Part shown: positions 25,742 to 34,035 of the stretch, one piece after another
Layout of the letters: every line of letters starts with the position of its first letter
How positions within the stretch are numbered: the first letter of the stretch is position 1
Origin: Argonema antarcticum A004/B2
GTDB lineage: Bacteria; Cyanobacteriota; Cyanobacteriia; Cyanobacteriales; Aerosakkonemataceae
DNA length: 56,552 bases
Direction: 5' to 3'
Assembly: GCF_023333585.1 (NCBI RefSeq)
Contig: NZ_JAIQZN010000020.1
Location: 1 to 56,552, forward strand
Program-made: the position numbers and the translations under genes
The notes under the pieces: model-generated
Databases searched by the model: none
What the model was told of the DNA's origin: nothing
What the model saw: only the letters and a program-made list of their open reading frames with translations

Positions 25742-26896
25742 TTATATTACATTATTTTGGGCTGATTTAATTTGGGAAACCAGGTTATGCGCTAGGGCCA
25801 CAGCTTGCCAGAGAAGTTCGGGTTCATCTTCCAGACAAACTGAGTGTTGAGTGGGAGAGATTTCTTTGCCTGCTGCTGGGGTAGAAACCATTTCTGTTTT
25901 TTCTAATCGATCTAGAATTGGCGACAACAGTACGCGAGCATAGCTACCATAGGCAATCCCTGCGATCGATAAGTGCTTCGGCTTTAGTGCTGAGTGCCCA
26001 GGAGAAGAATTTTTGAGTAAGCCCATTGCTTTTAGCTTGCTAACGGTGTGGCTGTTGGTGCCTCCTGCTAATTGCACATATCCCGGTAACCCGGCGGACA
26101 ACACTTTTTGACCTAATTTCACGGCTGCATGGGTGGTTCCCGCGCCAATATCACCGCTCATGGGACGCCCGTCGGTCTGCCAAATGAGGGGACAAGGGAG
26201 GGGATTGATTAAGTCATAGAGCGATCGCAAATAGTCAATCAATCCTTCACCATCCGGGCAGCTGATGGCGATCAGTTTGAGTCGATCTCTACTGGGTGCA
26301 ATGGCTTGCCAAAGTCTTTCAAAATCTTTGTAACGCCCTACTTGCGTATGGATTTCCAGTGCATCTACACCTGTTTCCAGCACTAGGGGTGCGATCGCTT
26401 CCGGCGTCGATACATAAGAACGCGCAAAAATCAACTGGCTCGGACAAATTGGCAAACACCTACCGCAGCCATAGCATAAAGGATCGACAACTCCAGAAAA
26501 TTGGTCATTAGCGCGATCGAACACAATTGCTTGGGCTGGGCAAACCATGACGCAGGGACGAGGACATTCCGTCGGACACTCAGTTGAGTTAAATTCCGCT
26601 TTACGAAAATGGGGATCTTCCCCATCATTCAGACTCACCATCAGCCACGGCAAACCCTCAAAACCAAATCCTCGCCGCTTGGCTTGGGTCCTAAGACACG
26701 CAGCAGCCCGCAACGCATCTTGTGCGGCGGCAATAACAGCGCGATCGGCGGAAACGTCAATACAATCAGCGCCCGCCAAGGTATATGCCAAAGTAATATT
26801 CCGAACAGCAGGAAGGTGTTGGAAGCTGGCCCCGCAGATCAGCTTAAACCAGCACCCCTCCTTTAGGGAACGTAAAGGATAGGATATATCAGTCAC
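25742..26896 (-). CDS. ldpA: Light-dependent period protein LdpA (iron-sulfur protein)
   Basis: 384 residues, GTG start. LdpA is an Fe-S protein that links cellular redox state to circadian period in Synechococcus elongatus. Two cluster motifs are visible near 105-155: ECPTECPRPCVMVCPAQAI and CYGCGRCLPICPSQ. The TIM-barrel-like part before them includes WFKLICGASFQHLPAVRN and LAGADCIDVSADRAVI; a C-terminal part follows (GQKVLSAGLPGYVQLAGGTN). The ycf45 gene is 93 bp downstream on the same strand, so co-transcription is possible. The kai genes are not in this window. Confidence 0.92.
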   Translation of the reverse strand: MTDISYPLRSLKEGCWFKLICGASFQHLPAVRNITLAYTLAGADCIDVSADRAVIAAAQDALRAAACLRTQAKRRGFGFEGLPWLMVSLNDGEDPHFRKAEFNSTECPTECPRPCVMVCPAQAIVFDRANDQFSGVVDPLCYGCGRCLPICPSQLIFARSYVSTPEAIAPLVLETGVDALEIHTQVGRYKDFERLWQAIAPSRDRLKLIAISCPDGEGLIDYLRSLYDLINPLPCPLIWQTDGRPMSGDIGAGTTHAAVKLGQKVLSAGLPGYVQLAGGTNSHTVSKLKAMGLLKNSSPGHSALKPKHLSIAGIAYGSYARVLLSPILDRLEKTEMVSTPAAGKEISPTQHSVCLEDEPELLWQAVALAHNLVSQIKSAQNNVI

Positions 26897-26904
26897 ATCA
26901 AGAA

Positions 26905-26980
26905 GGGGCTAGGGGCTAGGGGCTAGGGGAGAGGGGGAGCAAGATTTCCCCCCAAAGTTGGGGGGTTAGGGGGGCCTAAA
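26905..26980. repeat. CTAGGGG heptamers and TTGGGGGGTTAGGGGGG filler
   Basis: GGGGCTAGGGGCTAGGGGCTAGG followed by GAGAGGGGGAGC and CCCCCCAAAGTTGGGGGG (near-palindromic). It fills the space between the VWA cluster and ldpA. Confidence 0.8.
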
Positions 26981-26988
26981 TTGGTATG

Positions 26989-27591
26989 TTAGTCATTAAC
27001 CGCGTTTAGCAGCACTTCAGCTAGAGTCATATCTGCCATATCATCCATAGTTACAGTGTCACAGATATCAAACTTCGCCCCAGCACCCTGAAGGTCATCA
27101 TCCAAAGCTTTGAGAAACCGGCTTGCCGTTGCATCTGAACCCACTTGAATCATCGTAATTCCCAGTTCTTCATCCGTGTCCATCTGGCGAGACGCCTCGA
27201 TAATCGCTTTCATCACGCCTTTCCGGTCATCCGGTTCACCATCCGTCACCACTATAATAGTTTCTCCGCTAGGCTTGGTCTGACCCGCTGCTTTCCGCTC
27301 AAAATAGCGGTTAGTTGCATCTTGTAGCACGCCAGCTAAGTTAGTGGTGCCAGCAGGGTCATTTTCTTGAAAGATTTGTGCGACTTTATCGGAAGTTACA
27401 TTGTCGTATCTTTTGAATCGGCTGGAAAAAAGGTAAACCGTGATGCCATCAGGATCGAACTGTTCGCATTTTCTTGCTATTGCCAGAGTAGATTCCTGTG
27501 CCGTTTCCCAGCGGCTTCTACCACCCGGTTGATCCGGCGTAGACATACTGCCGCTTTTGTCAATAATTAAGGTATAATCTCTATTCTCCAT
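26989..27591 (-). CDS. VWA domain protein 1 (TerF-like)
   Basis: 200 residues, ATG start behind a strong AAGGAGG. The whole protein is one von Willebrand factor A domain: the MIDAS metal site is DKSGSMS (residues 9-15) with Thr in AGTTNLAG (near 92) and Asp in VVTDGEPDD (near 119). The C-terminal half (EELGITMIQVGSDATASRFLKALDDDLQ) resembles VWA proteins of tellurite/chemical-stress (TerF/TerY) clusters. About 75% identical by eye to VWA 2 and similar to the broken VWA 3, so a tandem family. Metal-dependent protein binding is the expected role; partners are unknown, with the Slr1339-like neighbour a candidate. Confidence 0.88.
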   Translation of the reverse strand: MENRDYTLIIDKSGSMSTPDQPGGRSRWETAQESTLAIARKCEQFDPDGITVYLFSSRFKRYDNVTSDKVAQIFQENDPAGTTNLAGVLQDATNRYFERKAAGQTKPSGETIIVVTDGEPDDRKGVMKAIIEASRQMDTDEELGITMIQVGSDATASRFLKALDDDLQGAGAKFDICDTVTMDDMADMTLAEVLLNAVND

Positions 27592-27693
27592 GACAAAAAC
27601 CTCCTTGTAGTAATCAGCAATTATCTTTAGTCTGAAACCCGGTTTCTTTCAAAAACCCGGTTTATTAGATCTGTCACTTTGGCGATCGAGTAT

Positions 27694-27793
27694 TAACGTA
27701 AGTTGCTAGTTAGTAGTAGGTATGTTGTTGCGCTTTAGCGCTCTTTTAGCGCTAAAGCGCAACTACGTACCTAACCAGCAACTTGCGTTATTA
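27694..27793. repeat. About 100-bp fold-back (MITE-like) element
   Basis: The core is a perfect 16-bp stem GTTGCGCTTTAGCGCT (27727-27742) with a 5-nt loop and its inverse to 27763. The pairing continues outward, imperfectly, through TAACGTAAGTTGCTAGTTAG on the left and CTAACCAGCAACTTGCGTTA on the right. It lies between VWA 1 and VWA 2 and ends at the VWA 2 stop codon. A partial related sequence (GGTATGTTGTTGCGC) is at the window's right end. The left neighbour (27634-27665) carries two direct AAACCCGGTTT units. Confidence 0.8.
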
Positions 27794-28393
27794 GTCGCTA
27801 ATCGCATTGAGCAACACTTCGGTCAGAGTCATCCCCTCCATATCATCAAGTGTTACTGTGTCAACAATGTCAAATTTGGCACCAGCGGTTTGCAAATCGT
27901 CATCCAAGGCTTTGAGAAACTTGGTTGCCGTTTGATCTGTGCCAACTTGAATGAAGGAAATCGCTAATTCTTCATCTCTATCCAGATGGCGAGATGCCTC
28001 AATAATTACTCGCATCACAGCTTTGCGATCGTCCGGTTCACCATCGGTAACTACCAAAATCGTCTCGCCATTTGCCTTTGTTTGACCCGCTGCTTTACGT
28101 TGAAAGTAGTTATCTGTGGCATCTTTTAGTACACCTGCTAAGTCAGTAGTGCCAGAAGGATCGTTTTCTTGAAATATCTGGGCGACTTTGCTAGATGTCA
28201 CGTTATCCAAGCGTTTGAACCTGCCTGAAAATAGGTAAAGCGTAATTCCATCAGGGTCAAACTGTTCGCATTTTCTCGCTACTGCTAGGGTAGACTCTTG
28301 TGCGGTTTGCCAGCGAGTTCTACCACCCGTTTGGTCTGGGGTAGACATACTGCCGCTTTTGTCAATAATTAAGGTATAATCGCGGTCTTCCAA
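27791..28393 (-). CDS. VWA domain protein 2 (TerF-like)
   Basis: 200 residues from TTG 28393 (LEDRDYTLIIDKSGSMSTPD). The frame is open 9 codons further upstream (to 28420), but a perfect AAGGAGG at 28401-28407 lies inside that extension, 7 bases before TTG 28393, and the alignment with VWA 1 starts there. MIDAS residues are intact: DKSGSMS, SGTTDLAG, VVTDGEPDD. C-terminus as in VWA 1 (EELAISFIQVGTDQTATKFLKALDDDLQ). Same strand and order as VWA 1, with the fold-back element between them. Confidence 0.88.
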   Translation of the reverse strand: MEDRDYTLIIDKSGSMSTPDQTGGRTRWQTAQESTLAVARKCEQFDPDGITLYLFSGRFKRLDNVTSSKVAQIFQENDPSGTTDLAGVLKDATDNYFQRKAAGQTKANGETILVVTDGEPDDRKAVMRVIIEASRHLDRDEELAISFIQVGTDQTATKFLKALDDDLQTAGAKFDIVDTVTLDDMEGMTLTEVLLNAISD

Positions 28394-28479
28394 CAAAGCA
28401 CCTCCTTGCATAATAGACAAACTCCACGGATTGTCACGGTTTCTTTCTCTAGACTAGACGACATTTCTGACTATGGCTA

Positions 28480-29103
28480 TTACGGCTTAGTTTCTCGCAA
28501 AGCTTGCAAGTAATCGATCGCCGCCTCCAGTTTAGAAGGGTAGTCGTAGGCAAATTCTTCAAACCACAGACCCTCTTCTGAACGTATATTTAACTTTTTC
28601 AACCACTCTTGAGCTTCTTTTGTCAGCGCTTGCCGTTGTTGCTGCTTAATTTGTTCTTGTCTAATTTGTTCTTCTTTGACTTGTTGCTGTCTTTTCAGTT
28701 CTTCTTCTTTCTGTTTTTCTTCAACCTCCGCCTTTAGTTCGACAATTAAGCTATTTTCAGCAGAGGAGGGAACAATAGTTTTTTGCCAAGACATCTGAGC
28801 TTGTCGAGGAGGTATTGGTGGTAGCTGAGGAGAGCGTTTTTCTGGGAAAGGTTGCTGTTTTTGCGGTGGTTTAGGTTGAGATTTTTCCTCAAACTCTGCT
28901 TTAATATCAGCTAATAAATTATCCTCTAGCGAAGAAGGAGCGAGATTGTTTTGCCAATAAACCTGAGTTTGAGGCGCGGGTATTTGTGGTAGCTGAGGAG
29001 AGCATTCCTCTTTCAAAGGTTGCTGTTTTTTCGGAGGAATGGGTTTTTCTTTTTCTTCATACTCAGCTTTGATATCGGCTAATAAATCATCTATTGATTC
29101 CAT
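28480..29103 (-). CDS. Slr1339-family salt-stress-like protein
   Basis: 207 residues, ATG start. The N-terminal half is an internal duplication: residues 1-59 and 60-116 both run LLADIKAE(Y/F)EEK, PPKKQQP, SPQLP.IP, Q and W. A third start of the unit (LIVELKAEVEEK) leads into a charged coiled coil (ELKRQQQVKEEQIRQEQIKQ). The C-terminal domain (EAQEWLKKLNIRSEEGLWFEEFAYDYPSKLEAAIDYL) matches, from memory, proteins annotated as salt stress protein, Slr1339 family. It lies within the VWA cluster on the same strand, so it may be a partner of the VWA proteins; that link is inference. Confidence 0.65.
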   Translation of the reverse strand: MESIDDLLADIKAEYEEKEKPIPPKKQQPLKEECSPQLPQIPAPQTQVYWQNNLAPSSLEDNLLADIKAEFEEKSQPKPPQKQQPFPEKRSPQLPPIPPRQAQMSWQKTIVPSSAENSLIVELKAEVEEKQKEEELKRQQQVKEEQIRQEQIKQQQRQALTKEAQEWLKKLNIRSEEGLWFEEFAYDYPSKLEAAIDYLQALRETKP

Positions 29104-29163
29104 AACTTTTCCCCCTCAAGGCTGCTAAAAACTAATTCAGCTAATGTTTAACAAGAAAGGATT

Positions 29164-29374
29164 TTAGTCAGTGATAGCATTAAGCAACACTTCCGTTAGG
29201 GTCATGTCTTCCATGTCATCCATAGTTACTGTGTCCACAATGTCAAACTTCGCACCAGCATTTTGCAGTTCGTCATCCAAAACTTTGAGGAACTTGGTTG
29301 CCTGAGCGTCAGTGCCGACTTGAATAAAAGAAATAGCCAATTCTTCATCCCGATCCATACGTCGAGATGCTTCT
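29164..29374 (-). pseudogene. VWA domain protein 3, C-terminal fragment
   Basis: Reads EASRRMDRDEELAISFIQVGTD...MTLTEVLLNAITD to the stop at 29164 and aligns with the last about 70 residues of VWA 1 and VWA 2. It begins exactly at the right end of TnpB element 2. Its own ATG (MDRDEELA) could start a short peptide, but it lacks the MIDAS loops and cannot fold as a VWA domain. Confidence 0.88.
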
Positions 29375-30798
29375 TTGACATCCTCCCGCCGCTAATTCAG
29401 AGTACTGAATATAACGGGGGATTCCAAAGATTGCTCCTTGGGCTTCCTCTTTCCACGAGTCGGCTTACTTAATTGGGTTTCCCCAACTAAACAGAGGTCG
29501 TTCTCTCCAGAGGCGTTAATTTCCGTCTGCCCGACGGGATTTTTCAACATTTTGCTCAAGATTGACAACGCCTTATTGAGAATATTAATCGCTGCGTTCC
29601 AATCCCTATCTTGAATATGCCCACAATCAAGGCATTGATGGGTTCTATTGCTTAAGGTTTTCTTAACTACCGCACCGCAATTAGAACAATTCTGCGATGT
29701 ATATTGAGGAGGGACAGCCACAACTGGCACTCCAAATACCTGACCGAAATATTCAAGCCATTGTCTAAACATCGACCAAGAAGCATCACTGATTGATTTA
29801 GCCAAATGGTGGTTTTTCACCATGTTTCGCACCTGTAAGTCTTCAATGGCTACCAAGTCACTAGACTGGATTACGCACCTTGCTAATTTCACAACAAAGT
29901 CTTTACGCTGCCTTTCAACTTTTAGGTGTTTCCTACCTAACCGATTCTTGGCTTTAATTCTATTTTTTGACCCAATATTTTTTCGTGAAAGTTGACGAGA
30001 AGCTCTCTTGAGTGCTTTTTCACCTTTCCTTAAAAAGCGCGGGTTTTCTATTTGATTACCCTCTGAATCGGTGTAGAAATGGTTTAAACCAACATCCAAC
30101 CCTAACATCCGACCTGTTAATTCATGAGTTTCTTCCCTTTTATGATTAATGCAAAACTGTACGTAATATCCATCAGAACGACGAACTATCCTAACTCGTT
30201 TTATTTGGTCTATTTGATAAAAATGTAAATCTCTACTTCCCCAAAGCTTGAAAGTGCCAGCGCCAAATTTATCGGTAAAGGTGATATACTTTCTGTCTTC
30301 TGATAGTTTCCAGCCACAGGTTTTGTATTCAACTGATGCTCTGGTTTGCGAAGGCTTGAATTTCGGATAACCTTTTTTACCCGGTACTTTCTTTTGGCAG
30401 TTCTCAAAGAATCTCGATATAGCTAACCAGGCTCTTTCTGCCATTGACTGACGCGCCATTGAGTTAAGTTTCTTAACCCAGGGAAATTCAGGATTGTCAG
30501 CTAGAACTTTGCAGTATTTGTTCAAGTCCATGCCGTTTACGCCGGGATTGTCCATCCAGTATCGCAATGCTTTATTACGAATAAAAAGCCCAGTCCGCAA
30601 CATCTCATCGAGGATGCGGTACTGGGCTTTTGTTCCTTTTATTTTTGCTTCGTAAACTAACATTTTATAGAAACGTGCTGTGTAAATATAGTAACATGAT
30701 TTGTTAAAATTGTGTACATCGAGTACCCAATTTTAAAGAGCCTTTCATCCCAACACCAAGCCGAAGCTGCTATGGTGTGGGTCTTCAAGGTGGGGTAG
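29375..30798 (-). mobile_element. IS200/IS605-type element, TnpB only, copy 2 (1424 bp), inside a VWA gene
   Basis: Same ends and exactly the same length as copy 1: CTACCCC after TTTAT at the left end of the element (30798) and GGATGTCAA at its right end (29375). It separates the two fragments of VWA 3. The host gene has also lost about 76 codons at the insertion site. Sequence differences from copy 1 are scattered through the element, so the two copies are not the product of a very recent duplication. Confidence 0.9.
29392..30663 (-). CDS. tnpB: RNA-guided endonuclease TnpB, copy 2
   Basis: 423 residues, ATG start (MLVYEAKIKGTKAQYRIL). RuvC residues Asp190 (GLDVGLNHF), Glu274 (AIEDLQ) and Asp354 (DRDWNAA) and the zinc finger CSNCG ... 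CLDCG are intact, so the nuclease looks active. No tnpA lies near either copy, so mobility would need a TnpA in trans. The expected guide, taken from the DNA just past the right end, would be the minus-strand sequence starting AGAAGCATCTCGACGTATGG, that is the VWA 3 gene itself. Confidence 0.93.
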   Translation of the reverse strand: MLVYEAKIKGTKAQYRILDEMLRTGLFIRNKALRYWMDNPGVNGMDLNKYCKVLADNPEFPWVKKLNSMARQSMAERAWLAISRFFENCQKKVPGKKGYPKFKPSQTRASVEYKTCGWKLSEDRKYITFTDKFGAGTFKLWGSRDLHFYQIDQIKRVRIVRRSDGYYVQFCINHKREETHELTGRMLGLDVGLNHFYTDSEGNQIENPRFLRKGEKALKRASRQLSRKNIGSKNRIKAKNRLGRKHLKVERQRKDFVVKLARCVIQSSDLVAIEDLQVRNMVKNHHLAKSISDASWSMFRQWLEYFGQVFGVPVVAVPPQYTSQNCSNCGAVVKKTLSNRTHQCLDCGHIQDRDWNAAINILNKALSILSKMLKNPVGQTEINASGENDLCLVGETQLSKPTRGKRKPKEQSLESPVIFSTLN

Positions 30799-30960
30799 AT
30801 AAACTGTGAGACCATCTGGGTCAAGCTGTTCGCATTTACTGGCTAAGGCGAGGGTAGATTCCTGCATGGCAACCCAACGACTTTGCCCACCCGGCTGGTC
30901 TGTTAGCGACATACTGCCGCTTTTGTCAATTATTAAGGTATAATCACGATTCTCCAGCAT
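30799..30960 (-). pseudogene. VWA domain protein 3, N-terminal fragment
   Basis: ATG 30960 to the element boundary: MLENRDYTLIIDKSGSMSLT ... DPDGLTVY, with the DKSGSMS MIDAS start. The frame then runs into the element (LPHLEDPHH...) and stops at 30745. Aligned with VWA 1 and 2 it ends at the Tyr of TVYL, coded by TAT of the TTTAT target. The MIDAS Thr and second Asp loops are gone. Confidence 0.88.
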
Positions 30961-31113
30961 TAGCGTTTTCCCTATTAGTTAGGTCTTATTTCAAAGGTAT
31001 CAAAACTAGAAAGCCGAGGGGCTAAAAAAGTGAACAGTCAAAAGTCCAAAAAAATAGGGGCTAGGGAAGAAGGAAGGTTACTCCCCCACTCTCCCCCTCC
31101 CCCTCTCCACATC

Positions 31114-31590
31114 TTAAGCGGCGACCAAAGTATTTTTGAGGGACGTCCAGCGGAAGGCCCGATCGCCTCCCATTTCCACCACTAACTTAACTCGCGGCTC
31201 CAGACTGGGCAAATTTGCCAAATATTCAACCTCTTGACGGGAAAGAATCTGGCCTTCTATTATCCACAGCACCAGTCCCTTTGACTTGGGCGGCAGCTGT
31301 TCGAGCTGATAATTCACGATCGGTGGCACATAGTACACATCGCCGACTGCTGCACCGCTACCGAGGCTTTTCTTCCCTAAGTGGGGAGGACGCACCCCAT
31401 GAACTCCAGTCAAGTACATCGCCACATCACCCAGCCCCCGTGCAGTTATGTTCAGGGTCGTATACCCAGCTGCCCGTATCCGCCGTTGGTAGCGACCTTC
31501 AAATCCTCCCTCAAGGGGTGCGTAGACCCCCAGTGCGCCTGTCTTTTCCAGGGCTCGAATTAGATCCTTCCCAGTTGCGATCAATCCCAT
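31114..31590 (-). CDS. ndhN: NAD(P)H-quinone oxidoreductase subunit N
   Basis: 158 residues, ATG start, the usual full length. NdhN is a stromal/cytoplasmic-side subunit of the cyanobacterial photosynthetic NDH-1 complex. The signature parts are MGLIATGKDLIRALEKTGAL, GGFEGRYQRRIRAAGYTTLN, ARGLGDVAMYLTGVHGVRPPHLGK and VLWIIEGQILSRQEVEYL. It is divergent from the ribosomal superoperon, an arrangement known from other cyanobacteria. CTCCCCC filler follows its stop. Confidence 0.95.
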   Translation of the reverse strand: MGLIATGKDLIRALEKTGALGVYAPLEGGFEGRYQRRIRAAGYTTLNITARGLGDVAMYLTGVHGVRPPHLGKKSLGSGAAVGDVYYVPPIVNYQLEQLPPKSKGLVLWIIEGQILSRQEVEYLANLPSLEPRVKLVVEMGGDRAFRWTSLKNTLVAA

Positions 31591-31737
31591 AAACTTGCGT
31601 TTTACCCGCCATTTGGCTTTAAAAAACGTTACATCTACTGCTATTGTAGTCCTGGGGGTTGTAATTTCTGAAGAATTTGCCTGTATTGGTAATCCTGTAA
31701 GTCGGCAACCGTTACCAAAAAAAATCTGCTTTCAGAC

Positions 31738-31766
31738 TAGACAAGGTAAAAAAAATAGTTTATATT
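31738..31766 (+). promoter_or_regulatory. Predicted promoter of the ribosomal superoperon
   Basis: TAGACA, a 17-bp spacer and TATATT: both boxes are 5/6 to the sigma-70 consensus. It is the best match in the 716-bp gap between ndhN and rplC. It implies a start near 31774 and a 5' leader of about 530 nt. Confidence 0.6.
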
Positions 31767-31773
31767 ATTGGAT

Positions 31774-32306
31774 CGTGACTAAAATTTAAGTTTGCTTCGT
31801 TTTCTACGAAGGGCTGAAAGCAAACTTGGATACCACCAGTCAAAGGCGGACTGGTTACCCTGCGGGCAGAAAAAACGGATTTCTGCATCAAAAAGTAGGG
31901 GAAATTGGTCTCAAGCAAAGGTGGCGAAGGTAGATTGACATCTGCATCGGGCCAAAAAAGGATACTAAGTAGCTTGCTGCTTAAGTCCCAGTGCCCAGAA
32001 GTAATGCCAAGGCTAACGTTTATTAGCCTTTGAACAAAAAGCTTGAATTAGCTTGCCGACGCAGCAGAAGACTTGATCCAAGCTGATAACTTGGAGCGGA
32101 GTTAACTGACTGGCCTGCATCTAAAGCGAGATGGCAGTTTTAACTGCCGATATGAAGTGGATTAAAGGCAACGAAAGATTTGATGAGTTATGAAAGCTGA
32201 GTTATAAGTTGAAAAACTTAACTCAAAATTCAATACTCAAAAGTTTTGAAGGCGCTATTTCAATCCGAATTAATTGTAGTGCGTAAAAAAGGAGAAACCA
32301 GGTACT
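31774..32306 (+). promoter_or_regulatory. Long structured 5' leader of the rplC operon
   Basis: About 530 nt without an ORF that shows coding character, but with a row of perfect hairpins: AAGTTTGCTT/AAGCAAACTT (31788-31827, with a competing inner CTTCG/CGAAG), ACCAGTC-aaaggcg-GACTGGT (31835-31855), GCAGAAA-7-TTTCTGC (31866-31886), AAGGCTAA-6-TTAGCCTT (32009-32030), GGCAGTT-tt-AACTGCC (32133-32148). The last 100 nt are AT-rich filler (TTAACTCAAAATTCAATACTC). A GGAGA Shine-Dalgarno follows at about 32291. A regulatory role is inference. Confidence 0.6.
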
Positions 32307-32942
32307 GTGGCTGTCGGTATCCTCGGCACTAAAGTAGGCATGACCCAAATTTTTGACGAAACGGGGAGAGCTATCCCTGTAACGGTCGTTCAAGCCGGTC
32401 CATGCCCGATTACGCAGATTAAGACGCAACAGACCGATGGCTATACTGCCATCCAAGTTGGATTTGGCGAAAAAACTCAGAAGGGGATTAACAAGCCCGA
32501 ACTGGGTCACCTAGCCAAGTCTGGTTCCCCCCCGTTGCGTCATCTGCATGAATATCGTTTAGAAAATACGGGTGATTACGAACTGGGTCAACCGATCAAA
32601 GCAGATATTTTTACCCCAGGCCAAATTGTGGATGTTATGGGGACAAGTATCGGTAAAGGCTTTGCCGGTTATCAGAAACGTCACAACTTTAAGCGCGGCC
32701 CAATGGCACACGGTTCCAAAAATCACCGTGCGCCGGGTTCGACTGGTGCTGGAACTACGCCGGGAAGAGTATATCCCGGTAAGCGGATGGCAGGTCGTTT
32801 GGGAGGCAAGCAAATTACGATTCGCAAGCTCGCGATTGTGCGTGTAGATGCAGAACGGAATTTGTTGCTGATTAAAGGAGCCGTTCCTGGTAAAGTAGGT
32901 GCCTTGCTCAGTATCACACCGACAAACAAGGTAGGGAAATAG
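32307..32942 (+). CDS. rplC: 50S ribosomal protein L3
   Basis: 211 residues, GTG start with GGAGA about 12 bases upstream. First gene of the cluster; as usual in cyanobacteria rpsJ (S10) is not here. Motifs: [20 protein letters not shown] at the N-terminus, [30 protein letters not shown] and [18 protein letters not shown], the loop that reaches the peptidyl-transferase centre. Confidence 0.98.
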   Translation: MAVGILGTKVGMTQIFDETGRAIPVTVVQAGPCPITQIKTQQTDGYTAIQVGFGEKTQKGINKPELGHLAKSGSPPLRHLHEYRLENTGDYELGQPIKADIFTPGQIVDVMGTSIGKGFAGYQKRHNFKRGPMAHGSKNHRAPGSTGAGTTPGRVYPGKRMAGRLGGKQITIRKLAIVRVDAERNLLLIKGAVPGKVGALLSITPTNKVGK

Positions 32943-33085
32943 TCATGAGTCATTAGTCATTAGTGACCCAATGACTGATTTGAGATTTCAGATTGAAAAT
33001 TTCAGATTGAAAAGTAAAGTTTTGAAATCTAAAATCTAAAATCTTCTTTTTCCTAATGACCGATGACTTTTGACAAAGAACAGAG
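32943..33085. repeat. Filler repeats between rplC and rplD
   Basis: CATGAGTCATTAGTCATTAGTG, GATTTCAGATTGAAAATTTC and AATCTAAAATCTAAAATC blocks, then CCTAATGACCGATGACTTTTGAC. They add 150 bp between two co-transcribed ribosomal genes and create a false upstream start for rplD. Confidence 0.8.
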
Positions 33086-33095
33086 GACGAAGAAT

Positions 33096-33728
33096 ATGGT
33101 TAACTGTGTGGTGCGAAACTGGGAAGGTCAAGAGGTTGGGCAAGCGTCTTTGGAGTTGAAGGTTGCCAAAGAAGAAAACGCATCTCACATTGTCCACCGG
33201 GCGCTGGTACGCCAAATGACCAATGCAAGGCAAGGAACGGTCAGCACCAAGACTAGATCGGAAGTCCGTGGGGGAGGTCGCAAACCCTGGCGGCAAAAAG
33301 GAACTGGTCGTGCGCGTGCTGGTTCGATTCGATCGCCTTTGTGGAGAGGCGGCGGTGTCATCTTCGGGCCAAAGCCAAGAGACTTTGAAGTCAAGATGAA
33401 CCGCAAGGAAAAGCGACTGGCTTTGAGAACAGCTTTGATTAGCCGAGCGGATGATTTGTTAGTGGTTGAGGAATTTGCCGAAAAGCTACCCAGACCTAAA
33501 ACCAAGGAATTAATGGGAGCGATCGGGCGTTGGGGCGTTCCAGACGCAGCGAAGATTTTGTTGATTTTGTCAGAACCAGCGGAGATGGTTTACCTATCAG
33601 CTCGCAACATTGCCAAATTGAAGTTGATTCGGGCTGACCAATTGAATGTATACGATCTGCTCTGGGCGGACAAAATAGTAACTACATCATCAGCTCTGAC
33701 CAAGATTCAGGAGGTGTACGGTGGCTGA
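33096..33728 (+). CDS. rplD: 50S ribosomal protein L4
   Basis: 210 residues from ATG 33096 ([15 protein letters not shown]) behind AGGACG. The frame opens 11 codons earlier (33063) in filler DNA, which is not part of L4. The conserved loop for the exit tunnel is present ([38 protein letters not shown]). It overlaps rplW by 8 bp. L4 is the autoregulator of the S10 operon in E. coli; whether it acts on the leader here is unknown. Confidence 0.97.
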   Translation: MVNCVVRNWEGQEVGQASLELKVAKEENASHIVHRALVRQMTNARQGTVSTKTRSEVRGGGRKPWRQKGTGRARAGSIRSPLWRGGGVIFGPKPRDFEVKMNRKEKRLALRTALISRADDLLVVEEFAEKLPRPKTKELMGAIGRWGVPDAAKILLILSEPAEMVYLSARNIAKLKLIRADQLNVYDLLWADKIVTTSSALTKIQEVYGG

Positions 33729-34035
33729 ATATAATTTGCGGACACTGGCGGATTTGATCCGTCGCCCGCTCCTTACGGAAAAGGCCACGATGCTGATGGA
33801 GCAGGAAAAATACTGTTTTGACGTGGTGCTAAAGGCAACAAAACCACAAATTAAGGCAGCGATCGAACAATTGTTCGATGTCAAAGTCACGGCTGTCAAC
33901 ACAATGACACCACCGCGTAAAAAGCGTCGGGTCGGCAGATTTCTTGGGTATAAATCTCAATACAAGAAAGCTGTTGTCACATTGGCATCTGGCGACGGGG
34001 AAAAAATTCGGCAGATCCTGTTCCCTGAAGTGTAG
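33721..34035 (+). CDS. rplW: 50S ribosomal protein L23
   Basis: 104 residues, GTG start inside the end of rplD, so translation is probably coupled. Motifs: [27 protein letters not shown] and [19 protein letters not shown]23 sits at the tunnel exit and binds trigger factor and SRP. Confidence 0.97.
   Translation: MAEYNLRTLADLIRRPLLTEKATMLMEQEKYCFDVVLKATKPQIKAAIEQLFDVKVTAVNTMTPPRKKRRVGRFLGYKSQYKKAVVTLASGDGEKIRQILFPEV

Noticed and set aside
30745-30798. C-terminal tail LPHLEDPHH of the VWA 3 N-fragment as a natural protein end
   Set aside because: It is coded by the left end of the TnpB element and is absent from the paralogues.
17144-31000. A prophage or integrative element between xseB and ndhN
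   Set aside because: Only TnpB-type elements and filler repeats are present. No integrase, phage structural gene, or att-like duplication of the tRNA-Gln 3' end was seen.
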